The notes below the pieces were generated by a model. That model made no database searches and was not told where the DNA came from. It saw nothing but the letters and a program-made list of their open reading frames with translations. From NCBI GenBank assembly GCA_001800135.1, contig MGUU01000018.1:4528-68527 (forward strand): a stretch of DNA of 64,000 bases, given 5' to 3'. The position numbers were made by a program, and so were the translations under genes. Below, in pieces: positions 8,103-16,689 of this stretch (the stretch's first letter is position 1; every line of letters begins with the position of its first letter). The DNA is from Elusimicrobia bacterium RIFCSPLOWO2_02_FULL_39_32 (lineage in GTDB: Bacteria > Elusimicrobiota > Elusimicrobia > 2-02-FULL-39-32).

Positions 8103-8417
8103 ATGAATGAAAAGATTAATGCGCTTGTTGATAAAATCGTAAAACAATTTAATCCAAATAAAATTATTCTTTTTGGGTCGCATGCCCGCGGAACCGCAAC
8201 TGCAGATAGCGATGTTGATCTACTCATTATTTTACCGGTCCAAGGATCTAAGCGAAAAAAAACAATTGAAATTGGAGTGGCTTTGAATGGAATGGGTATT
8301 TCTAAGGACATTTTCGTAGCTACGCCTGAAGAGTTAGAGCGCTACAAGAATTTGATTGGAACTATCATTTATCCAGCCTTGAGAGAGGGTAAGGTTCTTT
8401 ATGAGCGAGCAGCGTGA
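8103..8417 (+). CDS. MNT-type nucleotidyltransferase (antitoxin)
   Basis: 104 residues from the ATG at 8103, chosen over 8064 because the promoter -35 box lies at 8068. GSHARGTATADSDVDLLI (about residues 26-43) is the minimal nucleotidyltransferase signature. A third acidic residue is likely in SKDIFVATPEE. It overlaps the HEPN gene by 17 bases. This HEPN type differs from the DUF86/HepT type seen in two other modules, so it is a separate lineage of the same kind of system. Predicted to counteract or modify its HEPN partner. Confidence 0.85.
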   Translation: MNEKINALVDKIVKQFNPNKIILFGSHARGTATADSDVDLLIILPVQGSKRKKTIEIGVALNGMGISKDIFVATPEELERYKNLIGTIIYPALREGKVLYERAA

Positions 8418-8808
8418 TCGTAGTATTCTTGTTCAAAAATGGATACAAAAAGCTGAAAACGACATCCATAACTCTGAATATACATTATCGTTAAAGAACA
8501 ATTGCCCTTACGATACCATTTGTTTTCATGCGCAGCAATGCGCTGAAAAATATATCAAAGCGCTCCTCATCCATCACCAGATTAATTTTCCTAAAAGTCA
8601 TGATATTGGAGAACTTTTACAGCTTGTTCCATCAGAACATAAAATTCATTTGACGCCAGAGGAGCAATTTAAATTAAGCCACTATGCTATTGCTGGTCGT
8701 TATCCAATTGATAACATGGAAGACCTTTCAAAATCTGATGCAGAAGAAGCTATTAGGATATCGAAAAAAGTTAGAGAATACATTAGAAACTATTTAAATA
8801 TAATATAA
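8401..8808 (+). CDS. HEPN-domain protein (toxin partner)
   Basis: 135 residues. CFHAQQCAEKYIKALL (about residues 41-56) is the core helix of the HEPN family (PF05168), followed by KSHDIGELLQ. The RX4-6H motif of the HepT subgroup is not obvious here, so ribonuclease activity is less certain than for the other HEPN proteins in the window. The start ATG overlaps the MNT gene by 17 bases, implying coupled translation; GAGAGGG lies about ten bases upstream, inside the MNT gene. Confidence 0.85.
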   Translation: MSEQRDRSILVQKWIQKAENDIHNSEYTLSLKNNCPYDTICFHAQQCAEKYIKALLIHHQINFPKSHDIGELLQLVPSEHKIHLTPEEQFKLSHYAIAGRYPIDNMEDLSKSDAEEAIRISKKVREYIRNYLNII

Positions 8809-8837
8809 GAGTATGCTCTAGAAATTCGACGAAAGGG

Positions 8838-9335
8838 TTATTTTTTTACGCCTATCCCAAAATTAAAAACCAGTTCTCCGCCGTGAAAAGCTGTTGCGAT
8901 TAAAACTGAAATCGCTCCCAGCCAAAGAAAAATAAAAACCCACCTCCAAATTTTTTTAGTTGTACGCCATTGGTTTCTAAAGAAAAAGCGTAAAATGGAA
9001 AGAGCTGAAAATAAGCCTGCTGTCCAAAGCCCAAGAGTTTCGTGTTCTGCTAGAACTTCCCATGCTGCTGAGATATGAGGAGCAGTTTCTTCAGCTAAAA
9101 GCCCTAAACCAACCGTTACCCATACAGAAATTGTGCCAAGCCATAAACTCCACTCTGCTGATGGGAGAAGCCAGTTCCATTTCTCTTCTCTATTTTCCTT
9201 TGTTTGAATTCCTTCCTCTCTGAGCAGTGTATTATTATTCTTAAGAATTAAGGAGAACACCTCTGCTATAAACCCAAAGATGAGGAGCGCAATGGGGAAA
9301 TGAACAGCTATTGGATGAAGAAGATAGAAACGCAT
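8838..9335 (-). CDS. DUF2231 membrane protein
   Basis: 165 residues with four predicted membrane helices. It opens MRFYLLHPIAVHFPIALLIF, the hallmark of DUF2231, in which conserved His residues near the first helix may bind metal or haem. Other helices are near 65-85, 95-115 and 130-150. It lies four bases after the small secreted protein 9339-9734 and ends the metal efflux cluster. In other genomes DUF2231 genes also sit beside copper or cytochrome genes. Exact function unknown. Confidence 0.75.
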   Translation of the reverse strand: MRFYLLHPIAVHFPIALLIFGFIAEVFSLILKNNNTLLREEGIQTKENREEKWNWLLPSAEWSLWLGTISVWVTVGLGLLAEETAPHISAAWEVLAEHETLGLWTAGLFSALSILRFFFRNQWRTTKKIWRWVFIFLWLGAISVLIATAFHGGELVFNFGIGVKK

Positions 9336-9338
9336 GGC

Positions 9339-9734
9339 TTATTTTACTTTCTCTGAAGATTTCACTATGATAGCCTGAACTCCTCCACGCTGCGCCACCT
9401 CTCCTTTTACCATTACCTGTTCTCCTGCCCATGTTTTAATTTGATTGTAAGGATTGGGAGCATTGTGATCTTCAACTAAAAGGTAAACTTGGGATTCTTT
9501 TGTTAAGAGTCCTAAGGGCGCGCCGCCTTTAATGCATTGCTCTGCGCATTTTTTATGTTTTGCTCCTTTTCCCTCATGCGCCATGTAGCAGGCCATGTCT
9601 AAAATTTCACCTTGAATGTTTTGGTATCCTGTTTTTCCTTGGTGGTGATCTCCATGCTTTTCAGCAGAGATTAGGTTGTTTGCCGCACATAACCCAATCA
9701 AACCTACTATTACTAAATATATTTTTTTATTCAT
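9339..9734 (-). CDS. Secreted Cys/His-containing protein next to metal efflux genes
   Basis: 131 residues with a signal peptide (MNKKIYLVIVGLIGLCAANNLISAE), then HGDHHQG and a core with GEILDMACYMAHEGKG and CAEQCIKGGAPLGLL. Three Cys (one alone, then CxxxC) and several His are plausible metal ligands. The rest, with VYLLVEDHN and VMVKGEV, looks like a small OB-like barrel. AGGTTAAG lies before the ATG. It lies about 57 bp after cusA and directly before DUF2231. I recognise the sequence type as recurring beside metal or cytochrome genes but know no assigned function; a periplasmic metal-binding role is inferred. Confidence 0.6.
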   Translation of the reverse strand: MNKKIYLVIVGLIGLCAANNLISAEKHGDHHQGKTGYQNIQGEILDMACYMAHEGKGAKHKKCAEQCIKGGAPLGLLTKESQVYLLVEDHNAPNPYNQIKTWAGEQVMVKGEVAQRGGVQAIIVKSSEKVK

Positions 9735-9791
9735 TCTTAACCTCCGATTATAAGATCAGTAAGTTTTAGTCTCAAAGATTTTCTATTTAGA

Positions 9792-12700
9792 CTAACCCCC
9801 ATGTCCTTTGATTTCTGGAGCTGAGAGTTGACTCACATCTACAGTTCCATGCTTCATTTCATATTTCCATTTCCAAATTGCATAAATTGGCGGATAGACT
9901 AACAGTTCAAGTATAAAACTTGTAAAAAGGCCGCCTACCATAGGCGCTGCAATGCGTTTCATCATGTCAGCTCCGGTTCCAATAGACCACATAATTGGAA
10001 TAAGACCTAAGGCAGCAGCGCAAACTGTCATCATTTTAGGTCTGATTCTTTTCACTGCTCCATGGATAATGGCTGCATGCAGGTCATCATAACTTTTCAT
10101 TTTTCCTTTTCTTACCGCTTCATAATAAGAAAGGTCTAAGAATAAAAGCATGAAAACACCGGTTTCCGCATCTAATCCCATTAATGCGATCATTCCCACC
10201 CAAACTGCAATCGAGATGTTATAATTTAAAATGTAGAGCAGCCAAACCGCGCCAATCAGGGAAAAAGGAACAGCCAGCATCACAATCCCTGCTTTTACAG
10301 CTGACTTTGTATTCATAAAAAGTAAAACAAAGATTAGGAAAATAGTAATTGGCACTACAATTTTTAACCGTTCGCGCACCCGCAGCATGTTTTCATATTG
10401 TCCGCTCCAAAGAAGGGTGTATCCTGTAGGGGTTTTAACTTTATTTTGAACTATTTTTTTAGCTTCTTCCACATAACTCCCTATGTCTCGTCCAGAAATA
10501 TCCACATAAACATAACCTGCAAGCATTCCATTTTCATCGCGAATCATGGCAGGGCCATAGGAAAGAGTGATTTCCGCCAGTTGTTCTAAAGGAATTTGCG
10601 CTCCCCCCATGGTTGGGACCAGCACTCTTTTTAATTTAGGCAAACTGTCCCGTAGTTCTGGAGCATAACGCACATTTACAGTGTAACGCTCCCTGCCTTC
10701 AATAGTGGTAGTAATGGGTTCACCGCCAATGGCAGACATGATCACCATCTCTGCTTCTTTAATGGTTAAACCATATCTTGCCAGCTCTTCTCTTTTAAGA
10801 TTAAAATCCAGAAAATAACCACCAGCAGTCCGTTCTGCAAACACACTGCGAGTCCCTTTAACATCTTTTAGAACCATTTCTAGATGAGTTCCAATTTTTT
10901 CAATCTCTTTTAAGTTACTGCCCATGATTTTTATTCCTATGGGAGTGCGAATTCCAGTGGAAAGCATGTCAATGCGGTTTTTTATGGGCATGGTCCAGGC
11001 ATTGACTGCTCCGGGAAAATTCATTTTACTGTCTAGTTCATTAATTAAATCGTCTTTGGAAATATGGTCAAGCCAAATATGTTTAAAAGGTTTCTGGAAA
11101 ATTTCAGGCATCCAAGCATACCAGCGCTCTTTTTTCCTCCACTCTTTCTCTGGTTTTAGGAGAACTGTTGTTTCCATCATGGAAAAGGGAGCTGGGTCTG
11201 TGGAGCTTTCTGCTCTGCCTGCTTTGCCAAAGACTCTTTCTACTTCTGGAAAACTTTTTAAGATTTTGTCCTGGGTTTGCAGGAGTTTTTGAGTTTGCGT
11301 GACAGAGATGCCAGGAAGCGTGGTAGGCATGTAGAGCAAAGAGCCTTCATAAAGAGGGGGCATAAATTCTGAACCAAGCTTTAAATAGACTGGGATAGTG
11401 GTTATTACTAAAATCAGAGCTGTGGCAATGGTTGCTTTTGGCCAGCGTAATACAAAATGGCAGGCTGGTTCATAGATGCGAAATAGTATTTTACTAATTG
11501 GATGTTTTTCTTCCGGGTAGTATTTTCCAACAGTGATTTGGTTCCACAGCCAAGAAAGCCATTTTGGTTTAAAATGAAGAAAATCCATTCTTGTGAACAT
11601 CATTCTCATGGCAGGGTCTAGGGTAATAGCTAAAAAAGCTGCTATGGCCATGGCTAAATTTTTCGTGTAAGCCAGAGGTTTAAAGAGCCTTCCTTCCTGA
11701 TCCACTAAAGTAAAAACCGGCATAAAAGCAACAGCAATCACTAAGAGAGAAAAAAATACGGAAGGCCCCACCTCTTTTAATGCGTTTAAACGGACTTGAT
11801 GATAGTCTCCTACCCTACCTCCTTCTTCCCAAAGCTGCAATTTTTTGTACGCATTTTCTACCTCTACGATTGCGCCATCCACTAAAACACCAATAGAGAT
11901 CGCAATGCCTGCCAAAGACATAATATTGGTAGTTACGCCCAAAAAATACATGGGGATAAAAGCTAAGATCACAGAGATAGGTATGGTTAAAATCGGAATA
12001 ATGGCTGAAGGGATATGCCAAAGAAAAATTAAAATGATAAAACTTACAATAATCAGTTCTTCCACCAGCGTGCTTTTTAAAGTATCAATCGCTTTTTTAA
12101 TTAATTCAGAACGATCATAAGTTGTAATAAGTTCTGTCCCTTTGGGCAGAGAGGATTTGATCTCTTCAATTTTTGTTTTTACCCTGTCAATCACATTTAA
12201 TGCGTTTTCGCCATGACGCATGATAGCTATGCCGCCTACTGTATCTCCTTCACCGTCTAAATCTGAAACGCCTCTTCTAATTTCTGGCCCCAGATGTGTT
12301 GTCCCTATATTTTTGACTAAAATCGGGGTGCCGTTCATGTCAGTACCTACAACAATGTTCTCAATATCTTCAATGGTTTTTATATATCCTTTTCCTCTGA
12401 CCATGTACTCTGCGCCAGCAAACTCAACTAGTCTTCCTCCAACTTCATTGTTGCCATCGCGAATCGCATCAATCACTTTCATTAAAGGGATATTGTAGGC
12501 AAGCAAAGCGTTAGGATGAAGATTAACCTGATATTGTTTTTGGAAACCTCCAATGGAAGCCACTTCCGCTACTCCGGGAACGCTCTGTATCCAATATCTT
12601 AAATACCAATCTTGAAAGGTTCTTAGATCCGCTAAATCATTTTCTCCGGATTTATCTACTAAAGCGTATTGATAAACCCAGCCCACGCCGGTTGCGTCTG

Positions 12701-13088
12701 GCCCTAATTCTGTTTGAACCCCTTGTGGAAGTTTAGGAAGAATTTTGGAAAGGTATTCCAGCACTCGGCTTCTCGCCCAATAAAGATCAGTGCCATCCTG
12801 AAAGATAATATAGACATAAGAAAATCCAAAATCTGAAAAACCTCGAATTGCTTTAATTTTGGGCGCGCCAAGCAACGCGGTAACAATGGGGTAAGTCACT
12901 TGATCTTCAATAATATCTGGGGAGCGGTCCCATCTGGAATAAACAATGACTTGGGTATCGGAAAGATCAGGAATCGCATCTAAAGGTACTCGCTTCATAG
13001 CGTAAATAGAAGCGCCAATGGCACAGGCTGTGAGGATGAGCACAATGAATTTGTTATGCGCAGACCATTCAATTATTTTTTCAATCAT
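9792..13088 (-). CDS. cusA: HME-RND efflux pump inner-membrane subunit
   Basis: 1098 residues, the length of CusA/CzcA proteins. It moves metal cations from periplasm or cytoplasm out through the outer-membrane channel, using proton import. Visible features: the first helix at 14-30, the periplasmic start VPLDAIPDLSDTQVIVYS, the helix motif with IGVLVDGAIVEVENAYKKL (about 395-415), and a second half starting near 540 with SEFMPPLYEGSLLYMPTT. The VENAYKKL form is closer to the Cu/Ag (CusA) than the Co/Zn/Cd (CzcA) group, but substrate is not certain. It starts three bases after the adaptor gene stop, in an efflux operon. Confidence 0.9.
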   Translation of the reverse strand: MIEKIIEWSAHNKFIVLILTACAIGASIYAMKRVPLDAIPDLSDTQVIVYSRWDRSPDIIEDQVTYPIVTALLGAPKIKAIRGFSDFGFSYVYIIFQDGTDLYWARSRVLEYLSKILPKLPQGVQTELGPDATGVGWVYQYALVDKSGENDLADLRTFQDWYLRYWIQSVPGVAEVASIGGFQKQYQVNLHPNALLAYNIPLMKVIDAIRDGNNEVGGRLVEFAGAEYMVRGKGYIKTIEDIENIVVGTDMNGTPILVKNIGTTHLGPEIRRGVSDLDGEGDTVGGIAIMRHGENALNVIDRVKTKIEEIKSSLPKGTELITTYDRSELIKKAIDTLKSTLVEELIIVSFIILIFLWHIPSAIIPILTIPISVILAFIPMYFLGVTTNIMSLAGIAISIGVLVDGAIVEVENAYKKLQLWEEGGRVGDYHQVRLNALKEVGPSVFFSLLVIAVAFMPVFTLVDQEGRLFKPLAYTKNLAMAIAAFLAITLDPAMRMMFTRMDFLHFKPKWLSWLWNQITVGKYYPEEKHPISKILFRIYEPACHFVLRWPKATIATALILVITTIPVYLKLGSEFMPPLYEGSLLYMPTTLPGISVTQTQKLLQTQDKILKSFPEVERVFGKAGRAESSTDPAPFSMMETTVLLKPEKEWRKKERWYAWMPEIFQKPFKHIWLDHISKDDLINELDSKMNFPGAVNAWTMPIKNRIDMLSTGIRTPIGIKIMGSNLKEIEKIGTHLEMVLKDVKGTRSVFAERTAGGYFLDFNLKREELARYGLTIKEAEMVIMSAIGGEPITTTIEGRERYTVNVRYAPELRDSLPKLKRVLVPTMGGAQIPLEQLAEITLSYGPAMIRDENGMLAGYVYVDISGRDIGSYVEEAKKIVQNKVKTPTGYTLLWSGQYENMLRVRERLKIVVPITIFLIFVLLFMNTKSAVKAGIVMLAVPFSLIGAVWLLYILNYNISIAVWVGMIALMGLDAETGVFMLLFLDLSYYEAVRKGKMKSYDDLHAAIIHGAVKRIRPKMMTVCAAALGLIPIMWSIGTGADMMKRIAAPMVGGLFTSFILELLVYPPIYAIWKWKYEMKHGTVDVSQLSAPEIKGHGG

Positions 13089-13091
13089 AAC

Positions 13092-14306
13092 CTAATGACT
13101 ATGACCCATACCTGAGATAGCTGCTTTTAGTTTGGATTCTGAATCTATTAAAAAATTAGCGGAAGTAACCACTTTTTCTCCTTTGGAAACTCCTGAAATC
13201 AGCTCATAATACCCTTCTGCTTCTTGTCCTAAAACAACTTCCCTTGGTTCATATTTCCCTTGACCAAGACTGACAAACACAAGGTTTCTTTCTCCGGTAT
13301 GGAGAACCGCTTCTTCAGGCAAAGCCAGTTTGTTCCCTAAAGGAACCTGAATTTTTACTTCCACAAACATTTCTGGCTTAAGCAAATTTTCTGGGTTTAG
13401 GACTTCTGCTCTTACTCGAAGAGAACGGGTTTCTTTATTTAAGATAGGATCAATCGCTCTAATTTTTCCTGAGAATTTTTTTCCGGGAAAAGATTTAGCT
13501 CTTATTTCTATAGATTGCCCAACTTTTGCAAGGGCTGACTCATATTCATAAATTTGAGCATAGACCCAGACCGGCCCATTTTTTTCAGGCAGAATGAGAT
13601 TGGTATTATCTTCATTTTCTATTCTTTTAATTTCTTCATGAGAAAGCCCAAGCTGCCTAAGCCTTAAAATTGAAGCATTTACAAGCGACTCTGCTCTTTC
13701 CTGAACATCTGGCCAAGGGCTTTGTTTTGCTTTTTCTTTAGCGCTCTTTGCAGTCTTATATTCAGTGAGCGCATTATAAAGTTCAACGTCATAAGCTACC
13801 CGTCCTTGGGCTCGAATCTCAATTTTTAATTCCCTCATGGCGACTACACCGCTCTTTACTCCAATCAGCTGCTCTCGTTCCGGACTTATTTTAATGGTTG
13901 CTTGACCAAAGGGTTCAACTGCTTTTTTTTGACTTTTATTTTCTTCGTGTAATGCATGATCTTCAGAACTTATTTGATCGTTCTCTTTTTCATGCAATGC
14001 GTGATCCTTAGCGCTTGTTTGATTTTCATCTTTTTCAGGCAAGGGCTGCTGTTCATTCTTCTGAATACTTTCCTCATGCTCTTCCTCTTCAATAGGAACT
14101 AGCTTCATCTGGCAAATGGGGCAATCTCCGGGTTTGTCCGAAGTGTAAGTAGGATGCATGGGGCAATGGTACATCTGTCTTTTTTCACTTGAACTTTTTT
14201 TTGTTTGATGATCTAAATGTTGTTTATTCCTTGCTCCCAGATAATAAGTAAAACCACCTATTCCTAAAATAAGAGCTGAGAATAGAATTAAAATTTTTTT
14301 ATTCAT
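13092..14306 (-). CDS. cusB: Periplasmic adaptor of the RND efflux pump, with heavy-metal-binding domain
   Basis: 404 residues. An N-terminal anchor or signal (about 5-23) is followed by a heavy-metal-binding domain, YHCPMHPTYTSDKPGDCPIC (46-65), then a His/Glu-rich linker with two 15-residue repeats containing DHALHE (about 96-125). The membrane-fusion body follows: a hairpin about 165-230, then lipoyl-like and beta-barrel parts (EIRAKSFPGKKFSGKIRAIDP), and it ends in GMGHSH. It connects CusA to the outer-membrane channel and delivers metal. The ATG overlaps the channel gene stop (ATGA), so translation is coupled. The extra His linker is unusual. Confidence 0.88.
   Translation of the reverse strand: MNKKILILFSALILGIGGFTYYLGARNKQHLDHQTKKSSSEKRQMYHCPMHPTYTSDKPGDCPICQMKLVPIEEEEHEESIQKNEQQPLPEKDENQTSAKDHALHEKENDQISSEDHALHEENKSQKKAVEPFGQATIKISPEREQLIGVKSGVVAMRELKIEIRAQGRVAYDVELYNALTEYKTAKSAKEKAKQSPWPDVQERAESLVNASILRLRQLGLSHEEIKRIENEDNTNLILPEKNGPVWVYAQIYEYESALAKVGQSIEIRAKSFPGKKFSGKIRAIDPILNKETRSLRVRAEVLNPENLLKPEMFVEVKIQVPLGNKLALPEEAVLHTGERNLVFVSLGQGKYEPREVVLGQEAEGYYELISGVSKGEKVVTSANFLIDSESKLKAAISGMGHSH
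13932..14021. repeat. Two 45-bp in-frame repeats encoding a His-rich linker
   Basis: Two copies, each encoding 15 residues with the shared core DHALHE, in the adaptor gene. The copies differ at several bases but keep the two His and the acidic residues, suggesting selection for metal binding. Confidence 0.75.
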
Positions 14307-15571
14307 CCTTGTTCCTCCAATATTTCTTTGCCTGTGATCCTTTCTAATTCACTTAAAGATTCTTCATAACCTGCTAAAGCTTGATAATATTCCAGACGAA
14401 ACTGTAAAAGATTCCTTTGAATGTCAATTAGATCTAAAAAATTAATTTTATCTGACTGGTAGGCTTGAAGAGATGCTTTTAAAGCGCTTTCAGCCTGTGG
14501 AATAACGCTGGTCTGGTATAAGTCAACAAGACGCTCTTCGGCTTTCACTTTAACCCATAAATTTTTTATTTCAAATAGAGTCATGTTTTTCATGGTTTGA
14601 AATTGAGACTGGCTTAATGCTTCTTCACTAGCAGCGCTTTCTATATCAGCTTTTTGTTTCCAAAACCAAAGAGGCAGACTCACTCCTATCATATAATCCT
14701 GGGTTTTATCCATGGCTGGATTCATTGCTGTGCGATAACGGAATTGAGTCATAAAATCTGGAAGGGTTTCCAGCTTAGCCGCTCTTAAGATGTTTTTTGA
14801 ATGGTGTAAATGATGAAACATGCTTTTTAGTTCAGGCCTATTTTTTAAAGCTAAATCTTTTAATTTTTCATATGGTATTTTTATCCTTCTTAAGGAAGGC
14901 TGTTTAGGAATGCCAAGAGGCGTTTCTGGAGCCTGATTTACTAAAGTATTTAACATGGTTTGCGCAGTCTCTTTTTCCTGCTCCAGAGTAATCAGCATAT
15001 TCAGCATTTTGGAAAGCTCAATCTGCGTTCTTAAAACATCCACTTGACTTGCTTTGTTGGTAGCATATTTTGATTCTGCGACTTTAGAAAAGTGGCGCAT
15101 CAGTTCAACATTTTCATTTAAAAGTTCAATCGTTTTTAGAGCAAGAAAATATTGGGCATAAGAGCTTTTAACTTTAGCGAATATCTCATTTTCTTTTGCT
15201 TTTAGGGTTTCTTCTGCCATTAAAGACTCTTTTAAGGCGATTTTCCCTTTAAGGTAAAGTTTTCCAGGAAAAGGAAATTCCTGTGAGATCACAATATTTT
15301 TTTCATCTCCTGAGTACATGTTCTCATAGGCCACTGTTGGCTTATCTAAAGTTTTTTCAGAGACAACTTTAGCTTTTAGTTTTTTCCACTCACTTTTTGC
15401 CGCCTGGATTTCAGGATTATTTTTTTCTGCTAGCTCAAGCATTTCCTCAAGGCTAAGGAATGAGGGAGGTTCGGATTCCGCAAGGATAAGTGTGGGAGCG
15501 AGGATAAAACAGACCGCTAAAAATAGATAAATTTCAAATTTTAGAAAGTAAGATAAAATGGAATTACTCAT
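14303..15571 (-). CDS. cusC: Outer-membrane efflux channel (TolC/CusC family)
   Basis: 422 residues from the ATG at 15571, which has AGGGG about five bases upstream; a longer frame from 15595 overlaps the previous gene more and lacks a ribosome site. A signal peptide ends near LILAES. Two outer-membrane-efflux repeats follow: the first starts LSLEEMLELAEKNNPEIQA and the second IPYEKLKDLALKNRPELKS. Long amphipathic coiled coils fit the alpha-barrel of TolC proteins. It completes the tripartite pump with the adaptor and RND subunit encoded next. Confidence 0.88.
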   Translation of the reverse strand: MSNSILSYFLKFEIYLFLAVCFILAPTLILAESEPPSFLSLEEMLELAEKNNPEIQAAKSEWKKLKAKVVSEKTLDKPTVAYENMYSGDEKNIVISQEFPFPGKLYLKGKIALKESLMAEETLKAKENEIFAKVKSSYAQYFLALKTIELLNENVELMRHFSKVAESKYATNKASQVDVLRTQIELSKMLNMLITLEQEKETAQTMLNTLVNQAPETPLGIPKQPSLRRIKIPYEKLKDLALKNRPELKSMFHHLHHSKNILRAAKLETLPDFMTQFRYRTAMNPAMDKTQDYMIGVSLPLWFWKQKADIESAASEEALSQSQFQTMKNMTLFEIKNLWVKVKAEERLVDLYQTSVIPQAESALKASLQAYQSDKINFLDLIDIQRNLLQFRLEYYQALAGYEESLSELERITGKEILEEQG

Positions 15572-15578
15572 CTTTCCC

Positions 15579-16058
15579 CTAAGCATGGCTTTCACACATG
15601 CCGCAAAGACATTTTTGATTTTTGGTTGCTTTTTGACACCAGACGCAGGTTTCCTGCATTAATTTCTGGGAAAAGGTTTTTCTTTGTTCCGGGGTTAAGA
15701 AATTTGATATTGCCGCTAAAGTAGCAGCGATTTTTTCCTGTTTCTTTTGGTAGGTGAGAGCCATCTCTTTTGCTTTTAATTTTAATTTTTCCGGATCGCT
15801 CTCATTTTGATGAAGATAGGAACAGAGGGAAATCCTATTTTGAGCATCTTCAACTGTAATTTCTTTTAAGGTAAAATTAAAATCAGATTCCAACCTTAAG
15901 AATTTCTCTTCTTGTTCCGGCGTTAAATGCAGCAGCTCTTTCCAAGAAGGCTCCTTAACCTGTCTTTGGGTAAGAATATACCATGTTGTCAAAGTCGAGG
16001 CTACAGAAACAAAGAGCAGCAAGAGTAGATGCAATGTAACTTTTTTCCAGTTAATCAT
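15579..16058 (-). CDS. CnrX/Spy-like periplasmic metal-sensing or metal-binding protein
   Basis: 159 residues. One membrane anchor (about 7-29) precedes a helical periplasmic domain with HLTPEQEEKFLRLE and FLTPEQRKTF, the two LTxEQ-type motifs of the Spy/ZraP/CnrX group (metal_resist). A Cys-rich tail, CVWCQ...CLCGMCESHA, adds probable ligands. CnrX acts with an anti-sigma factor to sense metal; the membrane protein encoded just upstream (16105-16398) may be that partner. Lies directly before the efflux channel gene. Ribosome site GGAGGA precedes the ATG. Sensor or simple chaperone cannot be decided from sequence. Confidence 0.75.
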   Translation of the reverse strand: MINWKKVTLHLLLLLFVSVASTLTTWYILTQRQVKEPSWKELLHLTPEQEEKFLRLESDFNFTLKEITVEDAQNRISLCSYLHQNESDPEKLKLKAKEMALTYQKKQEKIAATLAAISNFLTPEQRKTFSQKLMQETCVWCQKATKNQKCLCGMCESHA

Positions 16059-16104
16059 GAAAAATTCCTCCTACAATCCATTTTCTAATATTTGGGTAGA
16101 ACAA

Positions 16105-16398
16105 TTAGATGAAACGTTCACTTGCCATACTTCCTTTTGCCCATTGCAAAATGGGGGATTTTTCTCTGCCTAGATTCACTGACTTTTTTGGCAAGAAATT
16201 TATAGTCACTGCAATGGCTACAAATGAGATGAGAATAAAAGAGCAAAAAACAAGAGCTGGTTTCCAAAGCCAGAATTCTATTGGATTTTTTTGGGATTGA
16301 ATGCTTTCTAATATTTTAGTTTTTAGATTTTCCGGAGGTTCTAAGTCAGGTAGGGATTTAAACCATTCTTTTAAAGGGTCATTTTTATTTTCATTCAT
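16105..16398 (-). CDS. Single-pass membrane protein, anti-sigma-factor-like
   Basis: 97 residues. A cytosolic N-terminal part has EWFKSLPDLEPPENLKTKI, the style of the short segment before the membrane helix in many anti-sigma proteins, followed by one helix (about 48-70) and a short basic periplasmic end. It precedes the CnrX/Spy-like gene by about 46 bp, matching CnrY-CnrX order in metal resistance clusters. No sigma factor gene is visible in the window, so the assignment is by position and shape. The start is supported by AGAGGAAA upstream. An upstream bipartite motif (16498-16527) is shared with 16690-16998. Confidence 0.45.
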   Translation of the reverse strand: MNENKNDPLKEWFKSLPDLEPPENLKTKILESIQSQKNPIEFWLWKPALVFCSFILISFVAIAVTINFLPKKSVNLGREKSPILQWAKGSMASERFI

Positions 16399-16497
16399 TG
16401 TATTTTCCTCTTATATTTTTTACTAGGTTGCTAAATTTCAAAGATTTGGGCTTGGTATTTATTTTTGATTAAAAATTACATCATTCGCAAAGAATAT

Positions 16498-16527
16498 AAA
16501 CAATCCAACTTCAAAAACCTTGTGGTT
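16498..16527 (-). promoter_or_regulatory. Shared bipartite element B (AACC-N4-GGTT, 11 nt, ATTGTTT)
   Basis: On the minus strand AACCACAAGGTT is followed after exactly 11 nt by ATTGTTT. The same element, with the same spacing, occurs at 17071-17100 before the next gene. It could be an extracytoplasmic-sigma promoter (AACC as -35 with a 17-nt spacer to ATTGTT) or an operator with a palindromic half. Confidence 0.45.
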
Positions 16528-16586
16528 AGCTAGAAAAAATATTTAGTTGGAGAGCATCAAGATCAAGAATCTAAGTGAATTTTTTG

Positions 16587-16664
16587 GGTTAGAGCAGGAA
16601 ACAGTTTTCAAAAGCGTTGCGCTTATCCTACCATCATTTTGCTTTAAGGTTTCCTGCTCTAACC
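16587..16664. other. Perfect 16-bp inverted repeat with inner hairpin
   Basis: Arms GGTTAGAGCAGGAAAC (16587-16602) and its exact complement (16649-16664) enclose a 46-base loop that holds a second small hairpin, AAGCG-TTG-CGCTT. It lies 25 bases after the stop of 16690-16998. No T-run follows on either strand, so it is not a standard terminator. It may be a structured RNA, an RNA-stability element or a small palindromic repeat. Confidence 0.75.
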
Positions 16665-16689
16665 TACCTATGACTCACTTTGGTCTCTA

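Noticed and set aside
13900-14030. Short direct repeats considered as a CRISPR array
   Set aside because: Only two in-frame 45-base copies inside a coding region without spacers of uniform size; they are protein repeats.
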